Shown one piece after another: positions 1 to 8,323 of a DNA stretch of 64,000 nucleotides (within the stretch, counting starts at the first letter, position 1; each line of letters opens with the position of its first letter). The translations under genes and the position numbers were made by a program. The notes beneath the pieces are model-generated. The model searched no databases. It was not told the DNA's origin and saw only the letters and a list, made by a program, of their open reading frames with translations. Location of the stretch: assembly GCA_963752935.1 (NCBI GenBank), contig CAVWAL010000023.1:682001-746000 (forward strand), given 5' to 3'. This DNA comes from RI-153 sp963752935. Lineage in GTDB: Bacteria; Chloroflexota; Anaerolineae; Caldilineales; Caldilineaceae.

Positions 1-1224
1 CAGCGTCGTCATCACACCGCCCAACGTCTCCAGACCCAGGCTCAACGGCGTCACGTCGAGGAGGAGCAGATCCTTGACCTCGCCACCCAAGACACCGGCC
101 TGCAGCGCGGCGCCCACAGCCACAACTTCATCCGGATTGACGCCCTTGTGGGCTTCCTTGCCGGTAAGGCTGCGTACCAATTCCTGGATCATGGGCATAC
201 GGGTCGAGCCACCCACCAGAACTACTTCGTCCAACTGATTGGCCGAGAGACCGGCATCCTTCAGGGCGGCATTGAACGGCTTCTTACAGCGTTCAACCAG
301 ATCCTGGGTTAGTTGTTCGAACTTGCTGCGGCTCAACGTGACCTGCAAGTGCTTCGGCCCCGTGCTGTCCGCAGTAATAAAGGGCAGGTTGATCTCGCTC
401 TGTGGCGTGCTGGACAATTCGATCTTGGCCTTTTCTGCAGCCTCGCGCAGACGCTGTAAGGCCTGGCGATCCTGGCTCAGATCGATGCCCTGCTCTTTCT
501 TAAACTCACTGATTAACCACTGGACGATGCGTTCGTCCCAGTCGTCGCCACCCAAGTGGGTGTCGCCGTTGGTTGATTTCACCTCGATAACGCCATCGCC
601 GACTTCCAATACAGAAACGTCGAAGGTGCCACCACCTAAGTCGAAGACGAGAATGGTTTCGTCTTCTTTTTTGTCGAGGCCGTAGGCCAATGCGGCTGCG
701 GTCGGCTCGTTGATGATACGCAACACTTCCAGACCGGCTACCTGGCCGGCGTCCTTAGTGGCTTGACGCTGACTATCGTTAAAGTAAGCCGGAACCGTAA
801 TCACGGCCTGTTTGACGTCTTCGCTCAAGTAAGCTTCGGCATCTCGCTTCAGCTTGCTGAGGATCATGGCGCTGATCTCTTGCGGACTGTAGACTTTGTC
901 TTTTACAGGGATCCGAACGCGCGCATCATCGTGCTGCCCTTCCACGATCTGATACGAAACCATGCCCATCGTGCGTTTGGTTTCGGAGTCATCGATGCGC
1001 CGCCCCATCAAGCGCTTGACTGAATAGACAGTATTTTCAGGGTTGACCACTGCCTGGCGCTTGGCTGTTACACCAACCAGACGTTCGCCGCTCTTGGTAA
1101 AAGCAACCACCGAGGGGGTCGTGCGGTTACCCTCTGCATTTGCAATGACCGTAGGATTGCCTGCTTCCATTACAGCAACAACACTGTTGGTAGTACCCAG
1201 GTCAATGCCGATGATTTTTGCCAT
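1..1224 (-). CDS. dnaK: Molecular chaperone DnaK (Hsp70), 3' end outside window
   Basis: Cytoplasmic Hsp70 chaperone that binds unfolded clients under ATP control, working with DnaJ and GrpE. The visible 408 residues are the whole ATPase domain and the start of the substrate-binding domain. The protein opens MAKIIGIDLGTTNSVV, the phosphate-1 loop, then shows EPTAAALAYG, DLGGGTFDVS and LVGGSTRMP, and ends in the linker region DLLLLDVTPLSLGLE. The start at 1224 is preferred over the ATG at 1230 because AGGAGGG (1232-1238) is then well spaced. The gene leaves the window at base 1, so about one third is missing. No grpE or dnaJ is visible upstream, and no CIRCE element was found. Identity is very secure. 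Confidence 0.97.
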   Translation of the reverse strand, partial: MAKIIGIDLGTTNSVVAVMEAGNPTVIANAEGNRTTPSVVAFTKSGERLVGVTAKRQAVVNPENTVYSVKRLMGRRIDDSETKRTMGMVSYQIVEGQHDDARVRIPVKDKVYSPQEISAMILSKLKRDAEAYLSEDVKQAVITVPAYFNDSQRQATKDAGQVAGLEVLRIINEPTAAALAYGLDKKEDETILVFDLGGGTFDVSVLEVGDGVIEVKSTNGDTHLGGDDWDERIVQWLISEFKKEQGIDLSQDRQALQRLREAAEKAKIELSSTPQSEINLPFITADSTGPKHLQVTLSRSKFEQLTQDLVERCKKPFNAALKDAGLSANQLDEVVLVGGSTRMPMIQELVRSLTGKEAHKGVNPDEVVAVGAALQAGVLGGEVKDLLLLDVTPLSLGLETLGGVMTTL

Positions 1225-1273
1225 GCTCATCGCCCTCCTAAAGATTTGTTATATGAGACCAATTGAAATTCTA

Positions 1274-1289
1274 TGAACGCAACCGTTCA
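1274..1289. promoter_or_regulatory. 6-4-6 inverted repeat in the dnaK leader
   Basis: TGAACG-CAAC-CGTTCA is a perfect inverted repeat about 50 bases upstream of the dnaK start. Its place in the leader fits an operator or an RNA hairpin. No named heat-shock operator (CIRCE, HAIR) matches it, so its role is inference. Confidence 0.4.
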
Positions 1290-1358
1290 CACATTCACTT
1301 TCGTTTTTATGCGTTTGCATACATGCCTACTATACCGTCGCTGCATATGCATGACGTA

Positions 1359-1374
1359 TTGCTAGTATTAGCAA
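1359..1374. promoter_or_regulatory. 6-4-6 inverted repeat upstream of dnaK
   Basis: TTGCTA-GTAT-TAGCAA is a second perfect inverted repeat with the same geometry as the one at 1274, about 135 bases upstream of the dnaK start. It could be a repressor or activator site; the sequence matches no operator I recognise. A TGCATATGCA palindrome lies close by at 1342-1351. Confidence 0.35.
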
Positions 1375-1428
1375 AATGTTTGAATGTTTAGGTTGAAGGA
1401 ACTTTGAAAACCCGAGTTTCGCTAGCGT

Positions 1429-1473
1429 CGGTTGAGGTGGCTGATCTTGCGGAGGGCGAAGGCGCAGCGCCTG
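1429..1473 (+). repeat. Dispersed GGTTGAG...GGCGCAGCGCCTG repeat, copy 1
   Basis: This intergenic segment begins CGGTTGAG, contains TTGCGGAGGGCGAA and ends GGCGCAGCGCCTG. The reverse complement of 6912-6956 has the same order of blocks with a few changes, so the two are copies of one short dispersed element. The whole gene-free stretch 1225-1753 holds only the dnaK leader, this repeat and the hairpin at 1528; no coding gene is supported there. Confidence 0.55.
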
Positions 1474-1527
1474 GACCAAGCGAACTTAGCAACCTCGTCA
1501 GCGATGCCGTCGAGATGCAGAAAATCG

Positions 1528-1601
1528 CCACAGAGAACACAAAGAGCACAAAGAAGAAGAGGGAAGCGACCTTATCTATGTGTTCTCTGTGTTCTCTGTG
1601 G
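1528..1601. repeat. Palindromic CACAGAG-type hairpin element
   Basis: The arms at 1528-1550 and 1579-1601 are reverse complements at about 20 of 23 positions, and each is built from short CACAGAG/AACACA units. The loop is about 28 bases. This is the layout of the small REP-like hairpins scattered between genes in many environmental bacteria. A related element built from CACGAAG units is at 9318-9386. Confidence 0.6.
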
Positions 1602-1753
1602 TAGTCCCGCGCCTTTGCTTCGCCGGTTGCAAAACTCTGGGTTTCAAAGTGATACCACTATAGAATAGGGAGAGGACGCTCTTGACAGACAGAACGTCCC
1701 CTCCGCACGAACAACCGGCTACTCAACCGACGACCTGCGTAAGTCCTGATCGG

Positions 1754-2485
1754 CTAACTGCGCTTTCTCGTCACTTGTTTGCGCAATTCGCCGATGCGAT
1801 TCTTTGAGGCAGCGCGTGCCTCTTTGAGGATGGCGAGGGTGGGTGTCCCGGCACGCAGGGCGTCGATCAGGATCATCTCGGCCGCCACGAACTCATCGCT
1901 GATGTCGGCGACCTCGTCGGCAATGTCCACCGGAATCGTAGAAACGCCGTTGCAGTCGGCATGCAGCAGGTCGTTGGGGTAGACCATGATTCCCCCCACG
2001 TGGACGGGCACATGCACGTCGAGTGTTTGTGGATAGCCGTGTGCGCAGATAGTGCCGCTGGTGAAGCAGGGGAAGTCGATGGCACGCACCTGATCCAGGT
2101 CGCGACCGGCGCCGCTGGTGATCAGGCCAATCGCCCCAAATGACTTATAGGTGGTACACATCACTTCGCCAAAGGTCGCCGCCACTACCGGGTTGTCCAG
2201 GTCCTGGAAGACAACAATGGGCGGACCGGCAAGATCCTCGAAACGCGCCACTTGATCGTCGAGACTGCTGTATGATCCTGAACCATGCGGCGCACCCGCC
2301 GACCGGAAGGTAGCCGTGGCGGCAAAGCCAACAATCGGCGCCATTTCGGGGAAACAGGCTTTGATCCCCGCATCCATGTAGCCCACCGTTTGTGGTCGCA
2401 CTTCAAACAATTCAATCACGTTGCAGATGGTCGGTGTATCAAAACGGGCCAGTTTCTCAAGCGTTTCAGCGCGCAGCGTCGCCAT
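1754..2485 (-). CDS. RraA-like / HMG aldolase family protein
   Basis: A 243-residue member of the RraA/MenG-like fold, which includes RNase E inhibitors and metal-dependent 4-hydroxy-4-methyl-2-oxoglutarate aldolases. The family core is visible as GAGRDLDQVRAIDFPCF, corresponding to the GG-x-RD-x2-x2-R metal/substrate motif, followed by HADCNGVSTIP, equivalent to the GDADGVVVIP strand. The length fits the aldolase-like subgroup, which carries extra N- and C-terminal helices. The start is supported by AAAGGA a few bases upstream. It stands alone between dnaK and a repeat-rich gap. A lyase or aldolase acting on small keto acids is more likely than RNase control; the substrate is unknown. Confidence 0.8.
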   Translation of the reverse strand: MATLRAETLEKLARFDTPTICNVIELFEVRPQTVGYMDAGIKACFPEMAPIVGFAATATFRSAGAPHGSGSYSSLDDQVARFEDLAGPPIVVFQDLDNPVVAATFGEVMCTTYKSFGAIGLITSGAGRDLDQVRAIDFPCFTSGTICAHGYPQTLDVHVPVHVGGIMVYPNDLLHADCNGVSTIPVDIADEVADISDEFVAAEMILIDALRAGTPTLAILKEARAASKNRIGELRKQVTRKRS

Positions 2486-2626
2486 GAGTCTTTCCTTTTC
2501 GGGTAAGATGGGGTAGTGATGTCAATGAACGTGCACGTTTCATTGTACCGTGAGCCGTAGAGATCTACCAGATCGACGGCGAAACCGAGTCTACGTCAGA
2601 TCGGATTCGTTTTGACCCTATTGGTA

Positions 2627-2696
2627 GGGGCACGAGGGGGATGGGACGGAGATCTGCGACAATGGGCGAGACGTCGCCCCCATCCCCCTCATGCCC
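2627..2696. repeat. GTAGGGGC-type long hairpin
   Basis: GGGGCACGAGGGGGATGGG (2627-2645) pairs with CCCATCCCCCTCATGCCCC (2678-2696) with one mismatch, leaving a 32-base loop. It lies between the divergently oriented aldolase and aminotransferase genes. The left arm follows GTA, as in the other GTAGGGG hairpins at 9147, 17093 and 43187. It is probably a mobile-type repeat and not a terminator, because no T run follows. Confidence 0.55.
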
Positions 2697-2850
2697 CGAC
2701 AACCGGCCCAACATCACGAAGCAGTATCTCGGCAGCAGAACCCAGAGCGGCCGCTGTGTGCCAGGCCTGTACCGACTGGGGACTTGTGGGTAAAGGTCAG
2801 GCAGTATAGAGTTGGACAAAAGAAATACAGGTAAGAACGGAGGAGCGAAG

Positions 2851-3984
2851 ATGACATCGATACGCACCACGCAAGTGGAGCGCAGCACGGAGCGCATTGA
2901 TTTCGGCATCGGCCAGCCCGGTTTCGATCTGCTGCCCCACGACATCCTGGCGAAGGCCGCGGCCGCACGCTTCGCCGAAGGAGACAACGATCTACTCAAC
3001 TACGGCTACGAACAGGGTGACGGGCGCTTCCGCCTGGCGCTGGCCGACTTTTTGACAAACCAATACGCCACGCCCGTCTCCGCCCAGCAGTTCATGATCA
3101 CGGCGGGCGCGTCGCAGGCGCTGGATCTGATCTGCACGCAGTTCACCCAGCCGGGCGACACGGTGTTCGTGGAAGAACCCAGCTACTTCCTGGCCTTGCG
3201 TATCCTCAGGGAGGACCACAAACTTAACGTGGTTAGCCTGCCCATCGACGAGGATGGTCTGCGCATTGACGCCCTCGAAGAAGCCCTGACGCGCCACCGT
3301 CCGGTCTTCATGTACACCATCCCCACCTTTCAGAACCCCACCGGCTATACGCTCTCACAGACGCGGCGTGAACAACTGGTCGCCCTCAGCCGTGAACACG
3401 ATTTTCTGATCGTGGCCGATGAGGTCTACCACCTGTTGGGATACGCTGCGACGCCGCCCACGCCGCTGGCTGCTTTCGTTGACCAGGCGCGCGTACTCTC
3501 AATCGGCTCCTTCTCGAAGATCCTGGCGCCAGGGTTGCGGCTGGGCTGGATTCAAGCCACGCCGGACCTGGTGCAGCGTTTTGTCCTGTGTGGATTGGTG
3601 GACAGTGGCGGCGGGCTCAACCATTTCACCTCAAACATCGTGCGGGTGGTCCTGGAACGAGGATGGCAGGTTGGCTATCTGCATCAACTGCGGCAGACGT
3701 ACCGGCAACGAATCGCCGTCATGCAGGGCGCGCTATTGGCTCACTTTGGCGACCGGCTGCGCTATCGCCCGCCGCAGGGTGGTTACTTCTTCTGGAGCGA
3801 GCTCCTGACCGGTGCCGATACGGCGGAGCTGTTGCCACGCGCCCACGCTGCGGGCGTTGGCTTTGTGCCTGGCGCACGGTTTTCGAGCCAGGGCGGGCTG
3901 CATCATCATTTCCGTTTGAGCTTTGCACACTTTGATGAAGAGGCCATACAAGCGGGGATCGAGCGATTGGCGGGCGTGATGTAA
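2851..3984 (+). CDS. PLP-dependent class I/II aminotransferase
   Basis: A 377-residue fold-type I aminotransferase of the 2-aminoadipate transaminase/LysN-like group. Visible family motifs are YGYEQGDGRFRLALADFL near residue 50, PTFQNPTGYTLS (the substrate-carboxylate Asn), ADEVYHLLGY (the Asp/Tyr that hold PLP) and SIGSFSKILAPGLRLGW, where Lys in SFSK forms the Schiff base. The start at 2851 is chosen over an in-frame upstream start at 2812 because GGAGGAG at 2839-2845 is ideally placed. The protein is cytoplasmic and no MocR-type DNA-binding domain is present. It most likely transaminates a branched, aromatic or dicarboxylic amino acid; the exact substrate cannot be read from the sequence. 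Confidence 0.9.
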   Translation: MTSIRTTQVERSTERIDFGIGQPGFDLLPHDILAKAAAARFAEGDNDLLNYGYEQGDGRFRLALADFLTNQYATPVSAQQFMITAGASQALDLICTQFTQPGDTVFVEEPSYFLALRILREDHKLNVVSLPIDEDGLRIDALEEALTRHRPVFMYTIPTFQNPTGYTLSQTRREQLVALSREHDFLIVADEVYHLLGYAATPPTPLAAFVDQARVLSIGSFSKILAPGLRLGWIQATPDLVQRFVLCGLVDSGGGLNHFTSNIVRVVLERGWQVGYLHQLRQTYRQRIAVMQGALLAHFGDRLRYRPPQGGYFFWSELLTGADTAELLPRAHAAGVGFVPGARFSSQGGLHHHFRLSFAHFDEEAIQAGIERLAGVM

Positions 3985-4138
3985 CCGGATGTCAACACAT
4001 CTTCTCCACATATCTGATTCACATTTCGTACACAACCTGCCGCTATTCTGTAGACACAGCAGCACAAACAACCGGTTGAAACGAAGGTACTCAAACAGAT
4101 GTGTAATCAAACATTCACAGAAATTGGAGAAGATTCTT

Positions 4139-4519
4139 ATGTCACGCAAACTTTCAGTTAGTTTCTTGTTGGCCCTGATGCTGGTGATGGCGATTTCGGT
4201 AGCAGCAATGGCGGCTGGTCCTGGCCCACAAAACCCCGACGCAGGGACAGGGATTGGCGACGGCATCCACGGCACCTTCATCGATAAGAACGGCGACGGC
4301 GTCTGCGACAGCTTCGTGAACCGTCTCCCCGCCCAGGATGGTACGGGCAGTCAATGGGGCGCCCAGCGCGGCGGACGGTACGCCCAGCAGGGCAGCGGCA
4401 CGCCTGGCGCTAACTTTGTCGACGCGAACGGCGACGGCGTCTGTGACAACTGCCTCAACGGCGGCGTCCCCGCTCAGGACGGCACGGGCAGCATGATGCG
4501 CCGGGGTCGCAATCGGTAA
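4139..4519 (+). CDS. Small secreted protein with two EF-hand-like calcium loops
   Basis: A 126-residue exported protein. A Sec signal peptide (residues 1-26, ending AAMAA) is followed by a Gly/Gln-rich mature part containing two nearly identical cassettes: FIDKNGDGVCDSF and FVDANGDGVCDNC, each followed by PAQDGTGS. DxNGDGxCD matches the first half of an EF-hand or dockerin calcium loop. Each loop carries a Cys, so disulphide or metal binding is possible. The start at 4139 follows GGAGAAG. A strong terminator lies 29 bases past the stop, so this is a monocistronic unit. Function unknown; calcium binding is inferred from the motif only. Confidence 0.75.
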   Translation: MSRKLSVSFLLALMLVMAISVAAMAAGPGPQNPDAGTGIGDGIHGTFIDKNGDGVCDSFVNRLPAQDGTGSQWGAQRGGRYAQQGSGTPGANFVDANGDGVCDNCLNGGVPAQDGTGSMMRRGRNR

Positions 4520-4547
4520 CACTGAACCAATCTGCCTGACCTGGAAG

Positions 4548-4585
4548 AACCCGCCGGATCTCAAAGATCCGGCGGGTTTGCTTTT
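4548..4585 (+). terminator. Rho-independent terminator
   Basis: AACCCGCCGGATCT (4548-4561) pairs perfectly with AGATCCGGCGGGTT (4565-4578) around a 3-base loop, followed by TGCTTTT. It ends the small EF-hand gene. Confidence 0.9.
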
Positions 4586-4766
4586 GCCAACCTGTCACGT
4601 CTTTCACGGCGTGGCAGGTTTTCTGTTTCTGCGCCCTGGCCTCGCCTCCGGCCCAAATTACATCAAAATTGACCATGCACCTTCATCTGCACTGTCGTAT
4701 ACTATGATGGCGAACTATATACAATTGAATGCCACCCTGACCCAGCAAGATCGCCCGGAGGATTTT

Positions 4767-5837
4767 ATGCGCAAGTACGTCTACGCCTTCATTTTGACGC
4801 TGATCTTGTTGGCAGGGCTGTTTCCTGCAAACATCAAAAGTGCGCCGGGCCAAAAGACCATTCCCAATGGGCGCACACTCTACTTGCCCACCATCCTGCT
4901 AGAACCGAACAGGTTTATATGCACGGCAGTCAACCAGATTCCGGTTTCTGAGTGTATGGCGCTGGAACAGCTCTTTTGGGCAACCAACGACATCCGCAGC
5001 GGCGGCAACGGCTGGGAAGTCAGCGTAGGATGGTTTCAAAATGTATTTCCTTGCGCGTGGTACGGTATTGGATGCACTGTCAGCGGCCGGTATGTCAACC
5101 GCATCACCCTTGCTGATAACAACTTGAGTGGAGCGGTACCCTCTGTCCTGGTAGATCTACCGAACCTGATCGAGCTTTCGTTGGCACAAAACCGCTTGAC
5201 CGGACTCCCCCCTCAGATTGGCGATCTAAACACATTGCGCAGTATTCAGCTTTACGGAAACCAGTTGAACAGCCTGCCCCCTGAAATTGGAAAGCTCTCA
5301 AATCTCGAGTTCCTGGACGTAGGCAGTAATATGCTGACCACGCTTCCATCTGAGATCGGCAATTTGAGCCGGCTTGACGAGTTGAAACTGTCGAGCACAC
5401 CCCTTACTGCCCTGCCCGAGAGCATTGGTCAACTCTCTTTTCTAACCCTGTTACAGATCAACGAAACGAAGCTGTCTACCTTGCCATCGACCATTGGCCA
5501 ACTGTCCAGTCTGACCGTCCTTGTGGCCGATCATAGCCAGTTAACCACCTTGCCGCCGGAGTTCGGCAATCTCACGCGTCTTCAAAGTGTCGCCCTGCAT
5601 GCGAACCAACTGACCACGCTGCCGGCGCAGTTCGGTCAACTTCAGGCGCTTCAAAGTCTCGAACTTGCCGAAAATTACTTGTTCACGTTGCCGCACGAGT
5701 TCATCAACCTGAACGGCTTGACCTATTTGGACGTCGGCAAAAACTGCCTTATCAATCTGAGCGACGGCGAGTTAATCGCCTTCCTCGACGCCAAGGACCC
5801 CGACTGGCGCCAGTCTCAGCGGACGGACTGCAAGTAG
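4767..5837 (+). CDS. Secreted leucine-rich-repeat protein
   Basis: About 356 residues. A signal peptide starts MRKYVYAF and is followed by a TLYLPTILLE segment of the kind common in exported Chloroflexota proteins. Residues ~50-120 resemble the plant-type LRR cap (CAWYGIGC, RITLADNNLSGAVP). About ten LRR units of 23 residues then follow, with the pattern LPxxIGxLxxLxxLxLxxNxL. The last unit ends in a short Cys-containing cap. The start at 4767 follows CGGAGGA; the longer open frame upstream, from 4578, overlaps the terminator and has no signal peptide. It probably acts outside the cell in protein binding. No enzymatic domain is visible. Confidence 0.88.
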   Translation: MRKYVYAFILTLILLAGLFPANIKSAPGQKTIPNGRTLYLPTILLEPNRFICTAVNQIPVSECMALEQLFWATNDIRSGGNGWEVSVGWFQNVFPCAWYGIGCTVSGRYVNRITLADNNLSGAVPSVLVDLPNLIELSLAQNRLTGLPPQIGDLNTLRSIQLYGNQLNSLPPEIGKLSNLEFLDVGSNMLTTLPSEIGNLSRLDELKLSSTPLTALPESIGQLSFLTLLQINETKLSTLPSTIGQLSSLTVLVADHSQLTTLPPEFGNLTRLQSVALHANQLTTLPAQFGQLQALQSLELAENYLFTLPHEFINLNGLTYLDVGKNCLINLSDGELIAFLDAKDPDWRQSQRTDCK

Positions 5838-5850
5838 AAAAAACGTCGGT

Positions 5851-6861
5851 TTACTTGATGCGCGCCGCCACCATCTGCACGGCCACATCCACCGCCGCCA
5901 GCAGACTTTCTTCGCTGGCTTTGCCGGTGCCGGCGATGTCGAAAGCCGTGCCGTGATCGACCGACGTGCGGATGATAGGCAGGCCCATGCTCACATTGAC
6001 GCCGCTGTCGAAGGCCAGCACCTTCATGGGGATGTGTCCCTGATCGTGGTACATGGCGACGACGATGTCGAATTCCCCCTTGACGGCGCGTAAAAAGACA
6101 GTGTCGGGCGGCTGCGGATCGGAGACCGTCCACCCGCGGCTGCGCGCTTGTTCGATGGCGGGCTGTATCTGTTCTGCCTCTTCATTGCCGAAAAGACCGT
6201 TCTCGCTGGCGTGTGGGTTAAGCCCGGCCACGGCGATACGCGGTTCGGCAATCCCCAGGGCGCGGCAGGATCGATGGGCCAGCTCGATTACCTCCAATAC
6301 CCGCGGCGTCTGCACCCGGCGGATCGCTTCGACCAGCGAAACGTGTGTGCTCACGTGGACCACGCGCAAGGACGGCCCCACCAGCAGCATCGAAATGCGC
6401 TCCGCCCCCGTGCGCTCGGCCAGGAGTTCGGTATGCCCCGGGTAGAGGAACCCCGCCCGGTGCATGGCTTCCTTGTTCAGGGGCGCGGTTACAATGCCGT
6501 CGACAACACCGTCCATAGCCAGATCACAGGCCTGGAAGACAACCTCAACGGCGGCCCTCCCGGCAGGGGCGCTGACTTTGCCTATGGGGATCTCAGCGGG
6601 GTCGGCGTTGTGCAGATCCAATAGCGGCACCGTGCCCAGCGCATACTGCCCCTGGCGCGGGTCCTTGATGATTTCGTAAGCGTGGGGCGCGCCCTCAATC
6701 CATGCCGCCGCCTGCTTCAGGATGCGCCGATCCCCAATCACCAGCGGACGGCAGCGCGCAAAGAGATCAGCGTGGCGTAACGCCTTCAAGATGATCTCGG
6801 GGCCAACCCCCACGGGATCACCCAGGGTGATCGCCAGTAGTGGACGAGGTTCGGTGGTCAT
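5851..6861 (-). CDS. pdxA: PdxA-family 4-hydroxythreonine-4-phosphate dehydrogenase-like protein
   Basis: A 336-residue NAD-dependent oxidative decarboxylase of the PdxA family. It begins ITLGDPVGVGPEIILKAL and shows the metal-binding YPGHTELLAERTG and MYHDQGHIPMK segments and the C-terminal TSVDHGTAFDIAGTGKA signature. In pyridoxal-phosphate synthesis PdxA oxidises 4-phosphohydroxythreonine. PdxA2 relatives oxidise 4-phospho-D-threonate or -erythronate during sugar-acid catabolism. With carbohydrate genes around it and no pdxJ visible, the catabolic role is at least as likely, which makes the symbol provisional. The start at 6861 follows AAAGGA. The gap 6862-7176 has no gene and holds only a dispersed repeat. 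Confidence 0.88.
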   Translation of the reverse strand: MTTEPRPLLAITLGDPVGVGPEIILKALRHADLFARCRPLVIGDRRILKQAAAWIEGAPHAYEIIKDPRQGQYALGTVPLLDLHNADPAEIPIGKVSAPAGRAAVEVVFQACDLAMDGVVDGIVTAPLNKEAMHRAGFLYPGHTELLAERTGAERISMLLVGPSLRVVHVSTHVSLVEAIRRVQTPRVLEVIELAHRSCRALGIAEPRIAVAGLNPHASENGLFGNEEAEQIQPAIEQARSRGWTVSDPQPPDTVFLRAVKGEFDIVVAMYHDQGHIPMKVLAFDSGVNVSMGLPIIRTSVDHGTAFDIAGTGKASEESLLAAVDVAVQMVAARIK

Positions 6862-6911
6862 GCAAAGATCCTTTCTTCTTGAAGATCCCGTCAATCTGGG
6901 TTCGTTGGGCA

Positions 6912-6956
6912 CAGGCGCTGCGCCTCACCCTGCGCAAGCTCCGGGCTACTCAACCG
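6912..6956 (-). repeat. Dispersed GGTTGAG...GGCGCAGCGCCTG repeat, copy 2
   Basis: Read on the minus strand this starts CGGTTGAGTAGCC, continues CTTGCGCAGGGTGA and ends GGCGCAGCGCCTG. That is the same series of blocks as at 1429-1473, in opposite orientation. It sits in the gap between the PdxA-like gene and the next oxidoreductase. Confidence 0.5.
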
Positions 6957-7176
6957 GTGCAGGGCGCTGCGCTTTTCACAGTGTCGGGCGCAGGGTGCGA
7001 TGTGTCAAGTAACAATCCGCCCAACCCGCAATTCGCCCCCACCTGGATGCACCCTTCATCTCCAAGTTGCGTCTGGGCTGTAATCCGCTAGACTATGATG
7101 AGATGTTGCAAGGCAATCTCGTTCTTGCCCACGCGACACACGACACATCCATCTACCTATCCCACGGAGAACTCAA

Positions 7177-8178
7177 ATGATCAACGTCGCTTTGGTCGGC
7201 TGCGGACACATCCACACACCCGGCTTTGTCAAACGATTACAGGCTCGCAACGATGTCACCGTCACGGCAGTTTGGGATCACGACCACGCCCGAGCGGAGA
7301 AGAATGCTGCCCTGCTGAACGCACCCGTCGTCGAGGATCTGACGACGATTTGGAACGATCCTTCCATCCCGGCTGTGATCATCTGCTCGGAGACGGATCG
7401 TCATGCCGCTCTGGTCACTGCCGCCGCAGACGCGGGCAAACACATGTTCGTGGAAAAACCACTCGGTCTCGGCACGGAAGACGCCTACCGCATGGCCGAC
7501 GCCATTGCGAAGGCGGGCGTCCTCTTCCAGACGGGCTACTTCCAGCGCGGGATGCCGGCCCATCAATTTCTCAAACAACAGGTGGATGCCGGCGCCTTTG
7601 GCAAGATCACCCGCGTGCGGGTCAGCAACTGCCATTCCGGTGCGCTGGGCGACTGGTTCACCCCCGAATGGTTGTGGATGACCGATCCGCAGCAGGCCGG
7701 TGTGGGCGCGTTCGGCGATCTGGGAACCCACGCCCTCGATCTGCTTCTCTGGATCTTCGGCAGCGTGGATCGCGTCACCGCAGCCCTAAATACAGCCATC
7801 ACTCGATACGGTCCTGACTGCGATGAGACGGGCGAAGGGTTGCTTGTCTTCGAGAACGGCATCATCGGTTCGCTGGCCGCCGGTTGGGTGGACGTAGCCG
7901 ATCCCATCACCTTTGAGATTAGCGGCACCGAAGGCCACGCCTACGTGCGTAACCGAACCGATGTCTTTATCAAGAGCAGCCATCTCGATGGCGCCGCAGA
8001 CGAGGTGCAGTGGATGGCGCTGCCCGCAGCCTGGCCGCACGCGTTCGAACTCTTCCTCGACGCCGTCAACGGCGCAGACGTCTCGCTGGTCGACGCCCAC
8101 GAAGCTGCCTATCGCAGTGCGGTGATGGAAGCGCTGTACAAAGCTGCCAAGGGAAAGGGCTGGGTCACACTGGGCTAA
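7177..8178 (+). CDS. Gfo/Idh/MocA-family oxidoreductase
   Basis: A 333-residue cytoplasmic NAD(P)-dependent dehydrogenase of the glucose-fructose oxidoreductase/inositol dehydrogenase family. The N-terminal Rossmann segment is VALVGCGHIHTPGFVKRL; the family EKP motif appears as VEKPLGLGTEDAY near residue 95. The C-terminal half has the sheet fold that forms the substrate pocket, with GDLGTHALDLLLWIFG. Family members oxidise or epimerise sugars, inositols and sugar acids. GGAG lies about 12 bases before the start. It is followed by an SDR gene on the same strand and faces glycosidase and kinase genes, so carbohydrate catabolism is likely. The substrate is not predictable. Confidence 0.88.
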   Translation: MINVALVGCGHIHTPGFVKRLQARNDVTVTAVWDHDHARAEKNAALLNAPVVEDLTTIWNDPSIPAVIICSETDRHAALVTAAADAGKHMFVEKPLGLGTEDAYRMADAIAKAGVLFQTGYFQRGMPAHQFLKQQVDAGAFGKITRVRVSNCHSGALGDWFTPEWLWMTDPQQAGVGAFGDLGTHALDLLLWIFGSVDRVTAALNTAITRYGPDCDETGEGLLVFENGIIGSLAAGWVDVADPITFEISGTEGHAYVRNRTDVFIKSSHLDGAADEVQWMALPAAWPHAFELFLDAVNGADVSLVDAHEAAYRSAVMEALYKAAKGKGWVTLG

Positions 8179-8323
8179 GTGTTTATCCGTCAATTACAGT
8201 GCGCAGCACTACGTCCGCTCTAGACAGGCCAACTTCGCCGGGCTGCTGTGAATTTGCGGATAGATTCTAAAGTATAAAGAGTGCCGAACAGTTACCTTTA
8301 CCCTTCAAGCTTGAGGTTATGAC

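Noticed and set aside
1231..1400. CIRCE (TTAGCACTC-N9-GAGTGCTAA) heat-shock operator before dnaK
   Set aside because: Looked for on both strands and not present; only unrelated 6-4-6 inverted repeats were found.
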